64,000 nucleotides of DNA, from the NCBI RefSeq assembly GCF_029223545.1, contig NZ_CP097870.1, positions 682,001 through 746,000 on the forward strand, written 5' to 3'. The notes under the pieces were generated by a model. The model had not been told where the DNA came from and ran no database searches. It worked only from the letters and a program-made list of their open reading frames with translations. This document shows positions 1-8,951 of this stretch, piece by piece. The DNA is from Thauera sp. GDN1. Its GTDB lineage: Bacteria; Pseudomonadota; Gammaproteobacteria; Burkholderiales; Rhodocyclaceae. Made by a program: the position numbers and the translations under genes. Positions within the stretch are counted from its first letter, which is position 1. Every line of letters starts with the position of its first letter.

Positions 1-292
1 CGGTGATCAGGGTCTCGTTGTCCGCGCCCTTCATGTGCAGGCGCGGCTGGTGCAGGCGGGTGGTGTCGCCGGCAGGGAAGTGTTCGAGGCGCGTGGCGAG
101 CAGTTCGTAGCGCTGGCGGCCATCGGCGCCGAAGCCGACCACCCGCGTACCCTCGGCGATGAAGTCCGGACCGGTCTGCTCGCCCTGCACGACCGGATCG
201 TCGGCACGGGTGACGCGCTCGAGCCACACCGAGCCGCCGGCCAGCGCGGCCAGGGCGAGGATGGGGTAGAGGCGCCAGGTGTCGATCAGCAT
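1..292 (-). CDS. lptC: LPS export periplasmic protein LptC, N-terminal part (cut by window edge)
   Basis: The reverse strand from 292 opens with an ATG and stays open for 97 codons to the window edge. The product starts with a short cytoplasmic tail, one membrane segment at about residues 8-24, then a periplasmic stretch with the pattern typical of the LptC/YrbK family (about residues 35-60, a 'GPDFIAEGTRVVGFGADG' type segment, followed by Arg-Tyr-Glu-Leu). LptC is the bitopic inner-membrane partner of the LptBFG ABC transporter and passes lipopolysaccharide to LptA. The ATG follows directly after the kdsD stop codon with no gap, so the two are cotranscribed. The C-terminal half lies outside the window. 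Confidence 0.85.
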   Translation of the reverse strand, partial: MLIDTWRLYPILALAALAGGSVWLERVTRADDPVVQGEQTGPDFIAEGTRVVGFGADGRQRYELLATRLEHFPAGDTTRLHQPRLHMKGADNETLIT

Positions 293-1282
293 TCAGATGA
301 CCTTGGCCAGCATCAAGTCGTGGGTGGTGAGCGCGCCGGCGAGGCAGCCGTCCTCGTCGATGACCAGCAACTGGCTGATGCGCATGCGCTCCATGGCCTC
401 GGCGGCCTCGACCGCGAGCGCGCCGGGGCCGATGCTGCGCGGATTGCGGCTCATGACCTCGCTGACGCGGGCGGTGCGCACGTCCACGCCCTTTTCCAGC
501 GCCCGGCGCAGGTCGCCGTCGGTGAAGATGCCCTGCGGCAGGCCGGCGCTGTCGACGATCGCGGTCATGCCCATGCCGCCGGCGGTCATCGCCAGCAGGG
601 CCTGGGTGAGCGGGACGTCGGCGGCTACCTGCGGCACAGCATCCGCCGGGCGCATGACGTCGCCGACGTGGGTCAGCAGGCGGCGGCCGAGTGCGCCGCC
701 CGGGTGCGAGCGCGCGAAGTCCTCGGCGGCGAAGCCGCGCGCGTCGAGCAGCGCGACCGCGAGCGCATCGCCGAGCGCGAGCGCGGCGGTGGTGCTGGCG
801 GTGGGGGCGAGGTTGAGCGGGCAGGCTTCCTCGGCCACCGCCGCCTCGAGATGCACGTCGGCCTCGCGCGCGAGCGGCGACTCGGCTTTGCCGGTCATCG
901 CGATCAGGCGCGCGCCCTGGCGCTTGACCAGCGGCAGGATCATCAGCAGTTCCTCGCTCGAGCCGGAGTTCGACAGCGCGATCACCACGTCCTCGGCGGT
1001 GATCATGCCGAGGTCGCCATGCGCGGCCTCGGCCGCATGCACGAAGTAGGCCGGCGTGCCGGTGCTCGCCAGCGTGGCGGCGATCTTGCGCGCGATGTGG
1101 CCGGACTTGCCGATGCCGGTCACGATGACGCGGCCATGGCGCTTGAGGATGATGTCGACCGCGCGTTCGAACTCGGTGCCGACGCGGTCGGCGAGCGCGG
1201 CGACGGCCTCGGCCTCGATGCGCAGCACGCGGCGGGCGAGGGCGACGGCGCGGCTGTCGGCGGAAGCGGAAATTGGGTCCAT
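293..1282 (-). CDS. kdsD: D-arabinose 5-phosphate isomerase, KdsD/KpsF family
   Basis: 329 residues, the usual length. Converts ribulose 5-phosphate to arabinose 5-phosphate, the first step to KDO for lipopolysaccharide. An N-terminal SIS domain (about residues 35-170) holds the family signature GIGKSGHIARKIAATLAST (from residue 57) and the HAAEAAHGDLGM segment; a pair of CBS domains fills about residues 205-325. The stop codon abuts the lptC start. In the classical order kdsC (KDO 8-phosphate phosphatase) lies between kdsD and lptC; here there is no room for it. The gene is divergent from the Kef antiporter, with 155 bp between the start codons. Confidence 0.95.
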   Translation of the reverse strand: MDPISASADSRAVALARRVLRIEAEAVAALADRVGTEFERAVDIILKRHGRVIVTGIGKSGHIARKIAATLASTGTPAYFVHAAEAAHGDLGMITAEDVVIALSNSGSSEELLMILPLVKRQGARLIAMTGKAESPLAREADVHLEAAVAEEACPLNLAPTASTTAALALGDALAVALLDARGFAAEDFARSHPGGALGRRLLTHVGDVMRPADAVPQVAADVPLTQALLAMTAGGMGMTAIVDSAGLPQGIFTDGDLRRALEKGVDVRTARVSEVMSRNPRSIGPGALAVEAAEAMERMRISQLLVIDEDGCLAGALTTHDLMLAKVI

Positions 1283-1437
1283 GGAATCGATGCTTTACAC
1301 TGGCACAGGAAGGAGGGCGGCGCAGCCGGCGGCCGGATGCAGACGCGATGCGGCCCGCGCCCGATCTGATCGCCGGATTGTATAACAAACACCCGGGACG
1401 CCGCCCGGCGCGCCCGCTGCGCCCGACCCTCGCCACC

Positions 1438-3405
1438 ATGCTCAATACGCTCGAATTCGTGGTCCTGCTGCTCGCGGCGGCGGTCGTCATGGTCGCCCTG
1501 TTCCGCAGCATGAATCTGCCGCCGGTGCTGGGCTACCTGCTGGTCGGGGCGATCGGCGGGCCGCATGCGCTGAATCTGATGCAGGAGTCCGCCGGGGCGC
1601 GCCATCTGGCCGAATTCGGCGTCGTGTTCCTGATGTTCTCCATCGGCCTCGAGTTCTCGCTCGCGCGCCTGCTGGCGATGAAGCGCATCGTGTTCGGCCT
1701 CGGCCTGGTGCAGGTGCTGGCCAGCATCGCGCTCGTCACCGTGCTCGGCCGCCTGCTCGGACTGGGCTGGATCGCCGCGTTCGCGCTCGGCGGCACGCTG
1801 GCGATGTCCTCCACCGCCATCCTCTCCAAGCTCCTCGCCGACCGCATGGAGCTCGACAGCCGCCACGGCCGCGAGGTCATCGGCGTGCTGCTGTTCCAGG
1901 ACATCGCGGTGGTGCCGCTGCTGATCCTGCTGCCGGCGCTGTCGCGCCCGGCGGAGGAACTGCTGTTCACGCTCGGCCTGGCCGCGCTCAAGGCGGTGCT
2001 GCTGCTCCTGCTGGTGCTGGTGTTCGGCCAGCGCCTGATGCGCTGGTGGTTCACGCTGGTGGCACGGCGGCGCTCGACCGAACTCTTCATGCTCAACGTG
2101 TTGCTGATCACCCTCGGGCTGGCCTGGCTGTCGGAGCGGGTCGGGCTGTCGCTGGCGCTGGGCGCCTTCCTGGCCGGTATGCTGATCTCGGAGACCGAGT
2201 ACCGCTACCAGGTCGAGGAGGACATCAAGCCCTTCCGCGACGTGCTGCTCGGCCTGTTCTTCGTCACCGTCGGCATGCTGCTCGACGTCATGGAGATCGT
2301 GCGCAACCTGCCGGCCGTGCTCGGCCTGCTGCTCGCGCTGCTGGTGCTGAAGTTCGCCATCGTGTTCACCGCCTCGCGCCTGTTCGGCTCGCCGCCCGGC
2401 ACCGCGATGCGCTCCGGGCTGTGGCTGTGCGCGGGCGGGGAGTTCGGCTTCGTGCTGCTGTCGCAGATCCTCGGCCTGGGGCTGATGCCGCACGGGCTCG
2501 CACAGGTCGCGGTGGCGGCGCTCGTGCTGTCGATGCTGCTCGCGCCGCTGATCGTGCAGGTCAGCGACCGCCTGGTGATGCGCTTCGTGGCCTCGGAATG
2601 GCTGCTGCGCTCGATGGAGCTGACCCGGGTTGCGGCGCAGTCCCTGAACACCGAGAAGCACATCATCGTCTGCGGCTACGGCCGCAGCGGCCAGTACATG
2701 GCGCGCTTCCTCGAGCAGGAGAACGTCAGCTACGTCGCCCTCGACCTCGACCCGGAGCGCGTGCGCGAGGCCGGTGCGGCCGGCGACACCGTGGTCTATG
2801 GCGACGCCGCGCGGCGCGAGACCCTGATGGCGGCGGGCATCATGCGTGCCAGCGCGCTGGTGGTGTCCTTCGGCGAGGTGGAGGCGGCGCTGCGCGTGAT
2901 CCACCACGCCCACGCGCTGCGTCCCGACCTGCCGGTGGTGGTGCGCGCCAGCGACGAGGCCGACATGGAGAAGCTCGCCCAGGCCGGCGCCGCCGAGGTG
3001 GTGCCGGAAGCCTTCGAGGCCAGCATCATGCTCGCCTCGCATGCGCTGGCCCTGATCGGTGTGCCCCTGAAGCGCGTGGTGCGGCGCATCCGCGACATCC
3101 GCAGCCAGCGCTATGCGCTGATGCGCGGTTTCTTCCAGGGCAGCAGCGACATCGGCGACGGCGTGGATGCGAGCGAGGCCCGCCTGCGCTCGGTCAGCGT
3201 GCCGCCGGGCGCGGCCGTGGTCGGTCGTGCGCTGGGCGAGATGCGCCTGGACCAATGCGGGGTGACGGTGTCCGCGGTGCGCAGGCGCGGGATCCGCGCA
3301 CTGTCGCCCGGGGTGGAGACGCGGATCGAGGCCGGGGACGTGGTCGTGCTGCTCGGCGGTCCCAGTGCCCTGGAGGCGGCCGAGCAGCGCCTGCTGGGCG
3401 GTTGA
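1438..3405 (+). CDS. Kef-type monovalent cation:proton antiporter (CPA2 family) with TrkA-N/TrkA-C domains
   Basis: 655 residues from the ATG at 1438. The N-terminal ~390 residues are a 12-13 segment Na+/H+ exchanger-type membrane domain. A Rossmann TrkA-N domain begins near residue 405 with the nucleotide-binding motif CGYGRSGQ (about 412), and a TrkA-C domain lies near 570-650. Such proteins exchange K+ for H+, gated by nucleotide or glutathione adducts; the KefB/C/YbaL split cannot be settled from sequence alone. I chose the ATG at 1438 because family members start with 'MLNTLEFVVLLLAAAVVMV'-like hydrophobic sequence; upstream in-frame codons (1348, 1273) add a charged non-family extension. 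No obvious Shine-Dalgarno site. No KefF/G ancillary subunit nearby. Confidence 0.92.
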   Translation: MLNTLEFVVLLLAAAVVMVALFRSMNLPPVLGYLLVGAIGGPHALNLMQESAGARHLAEFGVVFLMFSIGLEFSLARLLAMKRIVFGLGLVQVLASIALVTVLGRLLGLGWIAAFALGGTLAMSSTAILSKLLADRMELDSRHGREVIGVLLFQDIAVVPLLILLPALSRPAEELLFTLGLAALKAVLLLLLVLVFGQRLMRWWFTLVARRRSTELFMLNVLLITLGLAWLSERVGLSLALGAFLAGMLISETEYRYQVEEDIKPFRDVLLGLFFVTVGMLLDVMEIVRNLPAVLGLLLALLVLKFAIVFTASRLFGSPPGTAMRSGLWLCAGGEFGFVLLSQILGLGLMPHGLAQVAVAALVLSMLLAPLIVQVSDRLVMRFVASEWLLRSMELTRVAAQSLNTEKHIIVCGYGRSGQYMARFLEQENVSYVALDLDPERVREAGAAGDTVVYGDAARRETLMAAGIMRASALVVSFGEVEAALRVIHHAHALRPDLPVVVRASDEADMEKLAQAGAAEVVPEAFEASIMLASHALALIGVPLKRVVRRIRDIRSQRYALMRGFFQGSSDIGDGVDASEARLRSVSVPPGAAVVGRALGEMRLDQCGVTVSAVRRRGIRALSPGVETRIEAGDVVVLLGGPSALEAAEQRLLGG

Positions 3406-3448
3406 GGGGCTGCCGCTCGCGGCGCCGTGTCGTGTGCTTCGGGCACGC

Positions 3449-4090
3449 TCAGAGACTGGCGCAGACCGTGTAGCTGTTCCCGTCCTCGAGCGGGCTGCCC
3501 GCCGAAATCGCCACCAGGCCGGTGACGCCGGTGGTCCCCGCGCGCAGCGAGCCGCGGCCGGGGTCGCCGTCGTCGAGCGCGATGTCGAGCTGGCGCACCA
3601 GCTTGCCGGGGATGGCGTCGGAGCACACCACCAGGCTGGCCGTCATGCCGAGCGTGCCGTTGCCGCGCTGTACCCCGAGGCGTCCGCCGAGCGCGTTGCG
3701 CGGCAGGAAGCCGGGGTCGTCGGTGTCGGTGCTGCCGGTCATCAGGTTGGCCAGGCGCAGGTGCTGCCAGAAGCGTAGGGTCTCGGCGCTGCCGGTGGCA
3801 TCCCAGGCGCCTTCGATCAGGCCGTCGCCGTTGCCGACGACCGTGCAGCTTTCCCCGCCGCTGCACAGGTGGCGCACCGCCGCCGGATCGTCGCCGGGCA
3901 GCGTGCGGAACCTGTCCTGGTAGGCGTGCACCATTGCGGGGATGCTGCGCAGGTCCTGCGCGAGGTTCTTCGCCTTCGCGCTGTCGATCAGTTCCTGGCC
4001 CTTCAACACCCCGCCGAGCAGCAGGCCGATGACGAGCAGGACGATGGCGATCTCGACCAGGGTGAATCCGTTCTGAGGCTTCTTCTTCAT
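3449..4090 (-). CDS. Type IV prepilin-like protein (N-terminal methylation motif)
   Basis: 213 residues. A short basic leader (MKKKPQNG) precedes the prepilin peptidase site G/FTLVE, with Glu at +5 and a hydrophobic helix to about residue 33. The segment GVLKGQELIDSAKAKNLAQD and the later Tyr-x-Asp-x-Phe-xx-x-Pro-Gly-Asp-Asp pattern are common in beta-proteobacterial pilin-like proteins. It ends near a Cys (residue about 210) that could pair with an earlier Cys. Start chosen at 4090 because a GGAG site lies about 8 nt upstream; an upstream in-frame Met gives a His/Pro-rich extension without support. It is the last gene of the leftward pilus operon, 109 bp after its neighbour, and is the best candidate for the major or most abundant pilin. 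Confidence 0.85.
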   Translation of the reverse strand: MKKKPQNGFTLVEIAIVLLVIGLLLGGVLKGQELIDSAKAKNLAQDLRSIPAMVHAYQDRFRTLPGDDPAAVRHLCSGGESCTVVGNGDGLIEGAWDATGSAETLRFWQHLRLANLMTGSTDTDDPGFLPRNALGGRLGVQRGNGTLGMTASLVVCSDAIPGKLVRQLDIALDDGDPGRGSLRAGTTGVTGLVAISAGSPLEDGNSYTVCASL

Positions 4091-4199
4091 GTGCGTTTCT
4101 CCGGGATGGTGGTGTGGTGGATGGGTGGTGCCTGGGTCGGCTGCGGGGTGGGCGTGAGGTGGGCGATGGGCCTGGAAGGCGGCGGCCAAAGAGGGGCGG

Positions 4200-4946
4200 C
4201 TAAAGGCGGCCGGCCTGGGCGATGCGCGCGATCAGCAGCGGCCGGCCGACCCAGGCGAGCAGGTCGTCGAAGTCGGCCGTCGCTTCGCCGGCCTGGTAGG
4301 CGGCTGCGCTTGCCGAATAGCTGGCGTTGAGCCCGTCGGCCCGGCGGTTCGGCCCGGTCGAATAGACGATCGCCACCGCCTGCGAGTCGGTGGTGGTGAT
4401 GCGGCTGCCGTCGTGGCCGCGGATCTGCAGGTCGCCGACGGGGACGGTGGCAGCGCTTATCGTTGTGCTGGCGAATGCAGGGTCGACCCGGTAGTGCCAG
4501 TGCCCCGCCCAGCCGTCGCCGGGCTGCAGCCGTGCGCTGCCCCAGGGGTCGGTCGCGGGCAGGGCGAGGCTGCGCCAGGGCAGGCGGCCCTCGACCGCGA
4601 AGCTGCAGGGCGGGGCGTCCTCGACACCGTAGCGCGGGTGGGCAGGGTCGGCCTCGGTGCTCGGGCAGGGCAGGCGGCCGTGGATGATCGCGAAGCCGGT
4701 CAGCGCCTGCTGGATGTCGCGCAGGCGCTCGAGTGCGGCCTGGCGGTCGCGGGCCTCGATGCGGCTGGCAAGCGGCGCCAGCAGGCTGCCGCCGAGGAGC
4801 GCGAGGATCACCAGCACCATGGCCAGCTCGACGAGCGTGAAACCCCTGCTGCGGAACCGGGAGGCCAAAGCGCGACGGGCGTGCGGGACATGCGCGGGCG
4901 CGCGCCGTGACAGGGGAATGCGCGGGGGGCGATGGCGAGTGTTCAT
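4200..4946 (-). CDS. Pilin-like protein with prepilin cleavage site and LPCP/LPW/DPWG motifs
   Basis: 248 residues. An unusually long basic leader of about 34 residues precedes the prepilin site (RG/FTLVELAMVLVILALLGG). The globular part has the motif series GRLPCP (about 85), GRLPWRSLALPATDPWG (about 110-125), a pattern seen again in the upstream 438-residue protein, so the two look paralogous. Four Cys residues could form disulfides. The ATG overlaps the upstream stop codon (ATGA), so translation is coupled. The long leader is odd: an internal start nearer the cleavage site is possible, but I see none with a better ribosome site. Role as a minor pilin is inferred. Confidence 0.8.
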   Translation of the reverse strand: MNTRHRPPRIPLSRRAPAHVPHARRALASRFRSRGFTLVELAMVLVILALLGGSLLAPLASRIEARDRQAALERLRDIQQALTGFAIIHGRLPCPSTEADPAHPRYGVEDAPPCSFAVEGRLPWRSLALPATDPWGSARLQPGDGWAGHWHYRVDPAFASTTISAATVPVGDLQIRGHDGSRITTTDSQAVAIVYSTGPNRRADGLNASYSASAAAYQAGEATADFDDLLAWVGRPLLIARIAQAGRL

Positions 4947-6259
4947 GGCAGGCAGCGGATGACGTCGGCGGTCGCCGGCCGGTCGCGATCGGGGGCGGTG
5001 AAGCGCGCGGCGCCGGCGAAGGCGGGCACGCCGGTGGCGAGATGAAGGGCATTGATGCCTTCGAAATACTGCGCGGGATCGGCGCGCTCGGCGGGCGTCG
5101 TCCGCTGCTGGCGTTGCGATCCGGTACGCAGGCGTTCGCCGCCCATCATGAGCACCGCGCGGCAGTGTTCGACGCGCGCCGGATCGTCGCGCTCGACGGC
5201 GATGCAGGCTTCGCCGCCGCGGCAGGCGGCGAAGCGCATCTGGTCGCGCCACAGGTCGATCGGGCCGCGCGCGTCGGCGGCGAGGCCGAGCGCTTCCGCG
5301 GACGGCAGCATGCCGGTGGCGAGCTCGCCGGTAAGGGTGGCATGGCGCGCCAGCCAGTCGGCGTACCCGCCGTCGAGGCTTGCGCGCAGGGCCGCCGCAG
5401 CCAGCCCGACCAGCCCATCGACGTAGTCCGCGAAGTCGTGACGTTGGCGCAGGGCGTCGAACAACTCGTCGATGCCGATCCAGGCGACCAGGTCGTTGGC
5501 GGTGGATTCCGCACCCGGCTGCGGCGCGCCGTGCATGACCGCAATCGGGCCGGTACTGGCGGACGGAAAGCTGGTGTCCAGATACTGCGCGAGGTCGGCC
5601 TGCGCCGAGTCGCTGCCGCTGCAGCCGAAGGCGCGCCCGGGCGGGCGGATCTGTCCGTCGAGCGCGGGGCCGGGCGCGAACAGGACGGCAACCGCGCGGC
5701 TGTCGGGAGCGGCCACCGGCAGGCGGTCGCCAGCGGTGGTGAATGGCTCGAACTGGCCGGAACTGTCCCAGTTCAGCGTCAGCGGCTTGGGGTTGTGCTT
5801 GACGCTGCCGGCGACCGCGTACCACAGGCACTCCCCCCAGCCGTCGCGCAGATCGGGCAGGCCGAGCGTGCGCCAGGGCAGCCTGCCGATCGCTGCCAAG
5901 CCGCGTGCGCCGCAGGCGCCGATCGGGGTCGAGCCGTCGTTGCCGCTGTCCGGGCAGGGCAGAAAGCCGTAGCCCTCGCCGGCGTGGCCCTCCTCGTAGC
6001 TGATGGCGTAGCCGATCAGCGCGGCGCGCGCCTGGGCGAGCGCTTCCAGGCTGCGGGCGTGGGCGACGGCTTCGGCACGGGCGCGCAAGTCGCCGTTGGC
6101 GAGCATTGCACCCGCGGCGAGCACGCCGAGCAGCACCAGCGCGGCGATCAGGGCCTGGCCGCCGATTCCGCTGCGGCCGGTGGCGGGGGTGGCGGACGCG
6201 GTCCGGGGCGCCGGGTTTCGTTCGGTGCGGGGTTTCATCTCGGCGATGCCGGTTCTCAT
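4943..6259 (-). CDS. Large pilin-like/secretion-associated protein of unknown exact role
   Basis: 438 residues. A basic N-terminus of about 30 residues is followed by one hydrophobic segment (GQALIAALVLLGVLAAGAML, about residues 34-53), like GspK/PilX-type minor pseudopilins that start 'RQxGxALI'; a canonical G/FTLVE site is missing. It then carries LPCPDSGNDG (about 100), GRLPWRTLGLPDLRDGWGECLWY (about 125-147), the same motif chain as the next gene, and a C-terminal half of about 250 residues without a family I recognise, with Cys pairs near 350-370 and at the end. Overlaps both neighbours by 4 bp (ATGA). Most likely a large minor pilin or tip protein; an adhesin role is only a guess. Confidence 0.75.
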   Translation of the reverse strand: MRTGIAEMKPRTERNPAPRTASATPATGRSGIGGQALIAALVLLGVLAAGAMLANGDLRARAEAVAHARSLEALAQARAALIGYAISYEEGHAGEGYGFLPCPDSGNDGSTPIGACGARGLAAIGRLPWRTLGLPDLRDGWGECLWYAVAGSVKHNPKPLTLNWDSSGQFEPFTTAGDRLPVAAPDSRAVAVLFAPGPALDGQIRPPGRAFGCSGSDSAQADLAQYLDTSFPSASTGPIAVMHGAPQPGAESTANDLVAWIGIDELFDALRQRHDFADYVDGLVGLAAAALRASLDGGYADWLARHATLTGELATGMLPSAEALGLAADARGPIDLWRDQMRFAACRGGEACIAVERDDPARVEHCRAVLMMGGERLRTGSQRQQRTTPAERADPAQYFEGINALHLATGVPAFAGAARFTAPDRDRPATADVIRCLP

Positions 6260-7746
6260 GGCGTCGTCGTCGCGGAGGCTGGCGAGGCCCCGGGGCCGTC
6301 ATCCGGGACGGCGGGCAGGGTGCGCGCCGATGGCGAAGGGGGTGCGGGCGATGTGGCCATCGGCTGCTCTGGCGCCGTCCAGCGGTCGCCGGCGCGCAGC
6401 CGGGTGTGGCGTGCGTGCGCTGGCGACAGGGCGGCTTCGCCGCCGCCGGCGAGCTGCAGGCCGGCCTTGCGCGCGCTCGTCAGCGTGCCGTCCAGCCAGA
6501 CCAGGGCTTCGCCGTCCGGGCGCAGCAGGATGCCGTCGATGCGCCGGGGCGCAGGGAGGTCGGCTGCGGCGGAGACCGGCCGCTGGACTTCAGGGGCTGG
6601 ACAGGGCGGCGGCGCGGCAGGTTGCGGTGGGCCCGGTTCGAGTGCTGCGAGCGGTGGATCGATCGCCGGCGGTGGCGGTTCGGTCGCGGGTTGCAGGCGA
6701 GCGGCGCGACCGGCGGCTTCGGCTGCGGCCGCTTCGTGCTCGACGTACCAGACGCCACAGCCGAGCACGATGGCGGCGCCAATACCGGCGAGGGCCAGGG
6801 TGCGCGGGGCGAGTGCGAGGGCGAGGGCTCCGCCCTGCTTGCGAAGGGAGGGCGGCCGCCAGCCGAGATCGACCGGTGCGTGCGCCAAGGCGAGCAGGAG
6901 TCGCCGGTCGAAGTCCGGCTGCCCGTCCGCGGCGCTGTGGTCGAGCTTGTTTCCGTCGGCGGAGGGCGACAGGAAAGCGGGCGCTTCGCCCGGCCGCTGC
7001 GGTGCCGCGTCAGTGGCTCGGGGCGGCTCCTGCAGCCGGTCGGGCGTTTCCAGCATCCTGATCGGCACGGACCTTTCGTCCGGGAGTCGGTGCTGGGCGA
7101 GCAGGTAGTCGCGGGTGCGTTCGACTTCCTCCAGCCAGGCGCCCGAGTGTGTCGCATCGGCCAGCGTGCCATGGCCGACCAGGCGGGAGAACTGTGTGTG
7201 GCCGTCGGCGACCAGGCTGATGCGCAGTCCGGCGCGGCCGAAGCCGGCCACCAGCTGCGGCCCGGCGCTCGTTGCCGCCTGGCCGGTGGCGGCGAGCACG
7301 AGGGGGACGAGGCTGGCGGCCGGGATCAGCCGGCTGATGCGCGCCCCGCCCGCGCGGATCGCCTCCAGCCACGGGCGCAGCTCGTCGCCGCGCTCCAGCC
7401 CGGCGAACAGGACGCGCTCGAAACCCTTGCGGCCATCGGGCGCGGGGCCGAGCGCGCAGGCGCGGGCGAACTCGGGATGCGGAAACCAGGCCGCGGTGCG
7501 GCGGGCGAGCAGCGCCCGGCGGTCGGCGCCGCGCACGCGTGGCAGGTCCTCGATCTCGTAGGCCTCGTCGGCGAGGTTGACCAGGATCCGGCACGACTCG
7601 CGGCGCCTGCGCGCACTTAGCCAGGCGCGCACGGCCGTCGCCTCGCCGGGGGCGAAACTCGCCAGCAGGGTGAGCTCGCAATCATGCATCTGCCATGCCT
7701 GTAGGCCGAGTGCGTCGATCGTCAGCAGGAGGGGTTTGCTCAGCAT
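6256..7746 (-). CDS. Bitopic pilus/secretion assembly protein, MshI/GspL-like N-terminus with MshK/GspB-like C-terminus
   Basis: 496 residues. The first ~250 residues (MLSKPLLLTIDALGLQAW...) have the look of a MshI/PilM/GspL-type cytoplasmic domain with an actin-like fold; this is a judgement from layout and position, not a clear motif. A single membrane segment sits at about 313-333 (TLALAGIGAAIVLGCGVWYV). After a Pro/Ala-rich linker comes a C-terminal stretch of about 85 residues (IDGILLRPDGEALVWLDGTL) that resembles the periplasmic MshK/GspB domain, which in other systems is a separate gene. Starts 5 bp after the platform-protein gene and overlaps the next by 4 bp. Probable inner-membrane assembly component linking ATPase/platform to the periplasm. 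Confidence 0.7.
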   Translation of the reverse strand: MLSKPLLLTIDALGLQAWQMHDCELTLLASFAPGEATAVRAWLSARRRRESCRILVNLADEAYEIEDLPRVRGADRRALLARRTAAWFPHPEFARACALGPAPDGRKGFERVLFAGLERGDELRPWLEAIRAGGARISRLIPAASLVPLVLAATGQAATSAGPQLVAGFGRAGLRISLVADGHTQFSRLVGHGTLADATHSGAWLEEVERTRDYLLAQHRLPDERSVPIRMLETPDRLQEPPRATDAAPQRPGEAPAFLSPSADGNKLDHSAADGQPDFDRRLLLALAHAPVDLGWRPPSLRKQGGALALALAPRTLALAGIGAAIVLGCGVWYVEHEAAAAEAAGRAARLQPATEPPPPAIDPPLAALEPGPPQPAAPPPCPAPEVQRPVSAAADLPAPRRIDGILLRPDGEALVWLDGTLTSARKAGLQLAGGGEAALSPAHARHTRLRAGDRWTAPEQPMATSPAPPSPSARTLPAVPDDGPGASPASATTTP

Positions 7747-7751
7747 CGGGG

Positions 7752-8951
7752 CTATACCGGGAGGCGGGTGATGATGTCGTAGATCGGGCCGAGCACCGCG
7801 CTTGCGATCCACAGCAGCAGGCCGCCCATCACCATGGTCAGTGCGGGTTCGGCTGCGGCCTGCAAGCGGGCGATGCCGTCGGCCACGTCGCGCTGGTACA
7901 GGCTGGCGACCTTGTGCAGCGCCTGGTCGAGGGCGCCGGTGTGCTCGCCGAGGCGGAGCATGCGGGTGACCAGCGGCGGGAAGACCTGCGCCGCCTCGAA
8001 GGCGGCGGACAGCGGACGGCCCTGCTCGATGCCCTCGCGGGCGCGGCGCAGGCCCTCGCGCAGTGCCAGGTTGCCGACCGCGTCCTCGCTGGTGCGCAGC
8101 GCGTCGATGATGTTGATGCCGGCCGCGTACAGGGTCGCGAACAGGGCGGCGAAGCGTGCCAGCGCCAGCTTGCGCAGGATTTCGCCGACCAGCGGCAGAC
8201 GCAGGCGCAGCGCGTGGGCGCGGATGCGCAGATGCTCCGAGCGTGCCAGGGCGTGGGCGCCGAGCGCGAGTCCGGCGGCGAGCGCGAGCAGCATCGCCCA
8301 GCCCCAGTCGCGCACCGCCTGCGACAGGCCGACCAGCAGGCGGGTCTGCAGCGGCAGGGACTGGCCGGCGCTGCGCAGCAGCTTCTCCACCTCGGGGACG
8401 ACCTGCGTCAGTGCGATCACGATCGCCAGCAGCAGGATGGCGGCGACGATTGCCGGGTAGATGCCGATGCGGCGGGCATGGGTCGCAAGGGCTTCTTCCC
8501 GGGCCAGCGTCGTGCCGATGTCGCGCACCGCCAGCGGCAGGCGACCGGCGGTCTCGCCGGCACGCAGCAGGCTCGCCGCTACCGGCGAGAACGCCTGCGG
8601 CTGGCGCTCGGCCGCTTCGGACAGGGGCAGGCCGCGCTCGATGTCGGCGAGCATGGCGGCGATCACCTGCTGCAGGCGCGGTTCGGTGACCGCGTCGCGC
8701 AGGGCCACGAGGCTCTCGAAGGGCGGGACGCCCGCTTCCAGCAGCTGTTCGAGATGGAAGCAGAAGGTGGTCAGCTCGCGGCGCGCGATGTGGGACGCGC
8801 GGAGCAGGCCGGGGCGGCGGGGGCGGGCGGTGATCAAGAGCAGGCCTTGCGCGCGCAGGCGCTGCTCCAGGTCGTGCAGGTCGGTCGCGTCGAGCTCGCC
8901 GCGCACGCGACGGCCGTCCTCGGCGAGGGCGCGGTAGCGGAAGCGGCTCAT
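7752..8951 (-). CDS. Inner-membrane platform protein of type II secretion/type IV pilus (GspF/PilC/MshG family)
   Basis: 399 residues, the normal GspF length. Two tandem GspF domains (about 65-190 and 270-390) each end in hydrophobic segments; membrane helices are visible near 165-190, 215-235 and 368-388. The family hallmark 'FxxxLxxLLxAGVPPFESLVAL' is near residues 65-85 and its repeat 'FAxLFATLYAAGINIIDAL' near 268-285. Anchors the assembly ATPase and drives pilin extraction. The ATG overlaps the ATPase stop codon by 4 bp (ATGA). By order in the operon it corresponds to MshG. Confidence 0.92.
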   Translation of the reverse strand: MSRFRYRALAEDGRRVRGELDATDLHDLEQRLRAQGLLLITARPRRPGLLRASHIARRELTTFCFHLEQLLEAGVPPFESLVALRDAVTEPRLQQVIAAMLADIERGLPLSEAAERQPQAFSPVAASLLRAGETAGRLPLAVRDIGTTLAREEALATHARRIGIYPAIVAAILLLAIVIALTQVVPEVEKLLRSAGQSLPLQTRLLVGLSQAVRDWGWAMLLALAAGLALGAHALARSEHLRIRAHALRLRLPLVGEILRKLALARFAALFATLYAAGINIIDALRTSEDAVGNLALREGLRRAREGIEQGRPLSAAFEAAQVFPPLVTRMLRLGEHTGALDQALHKVASLYQRDVADGIARLQAAAEPALTMVMGGLLLWIASAVLGPIYDIITRLPV

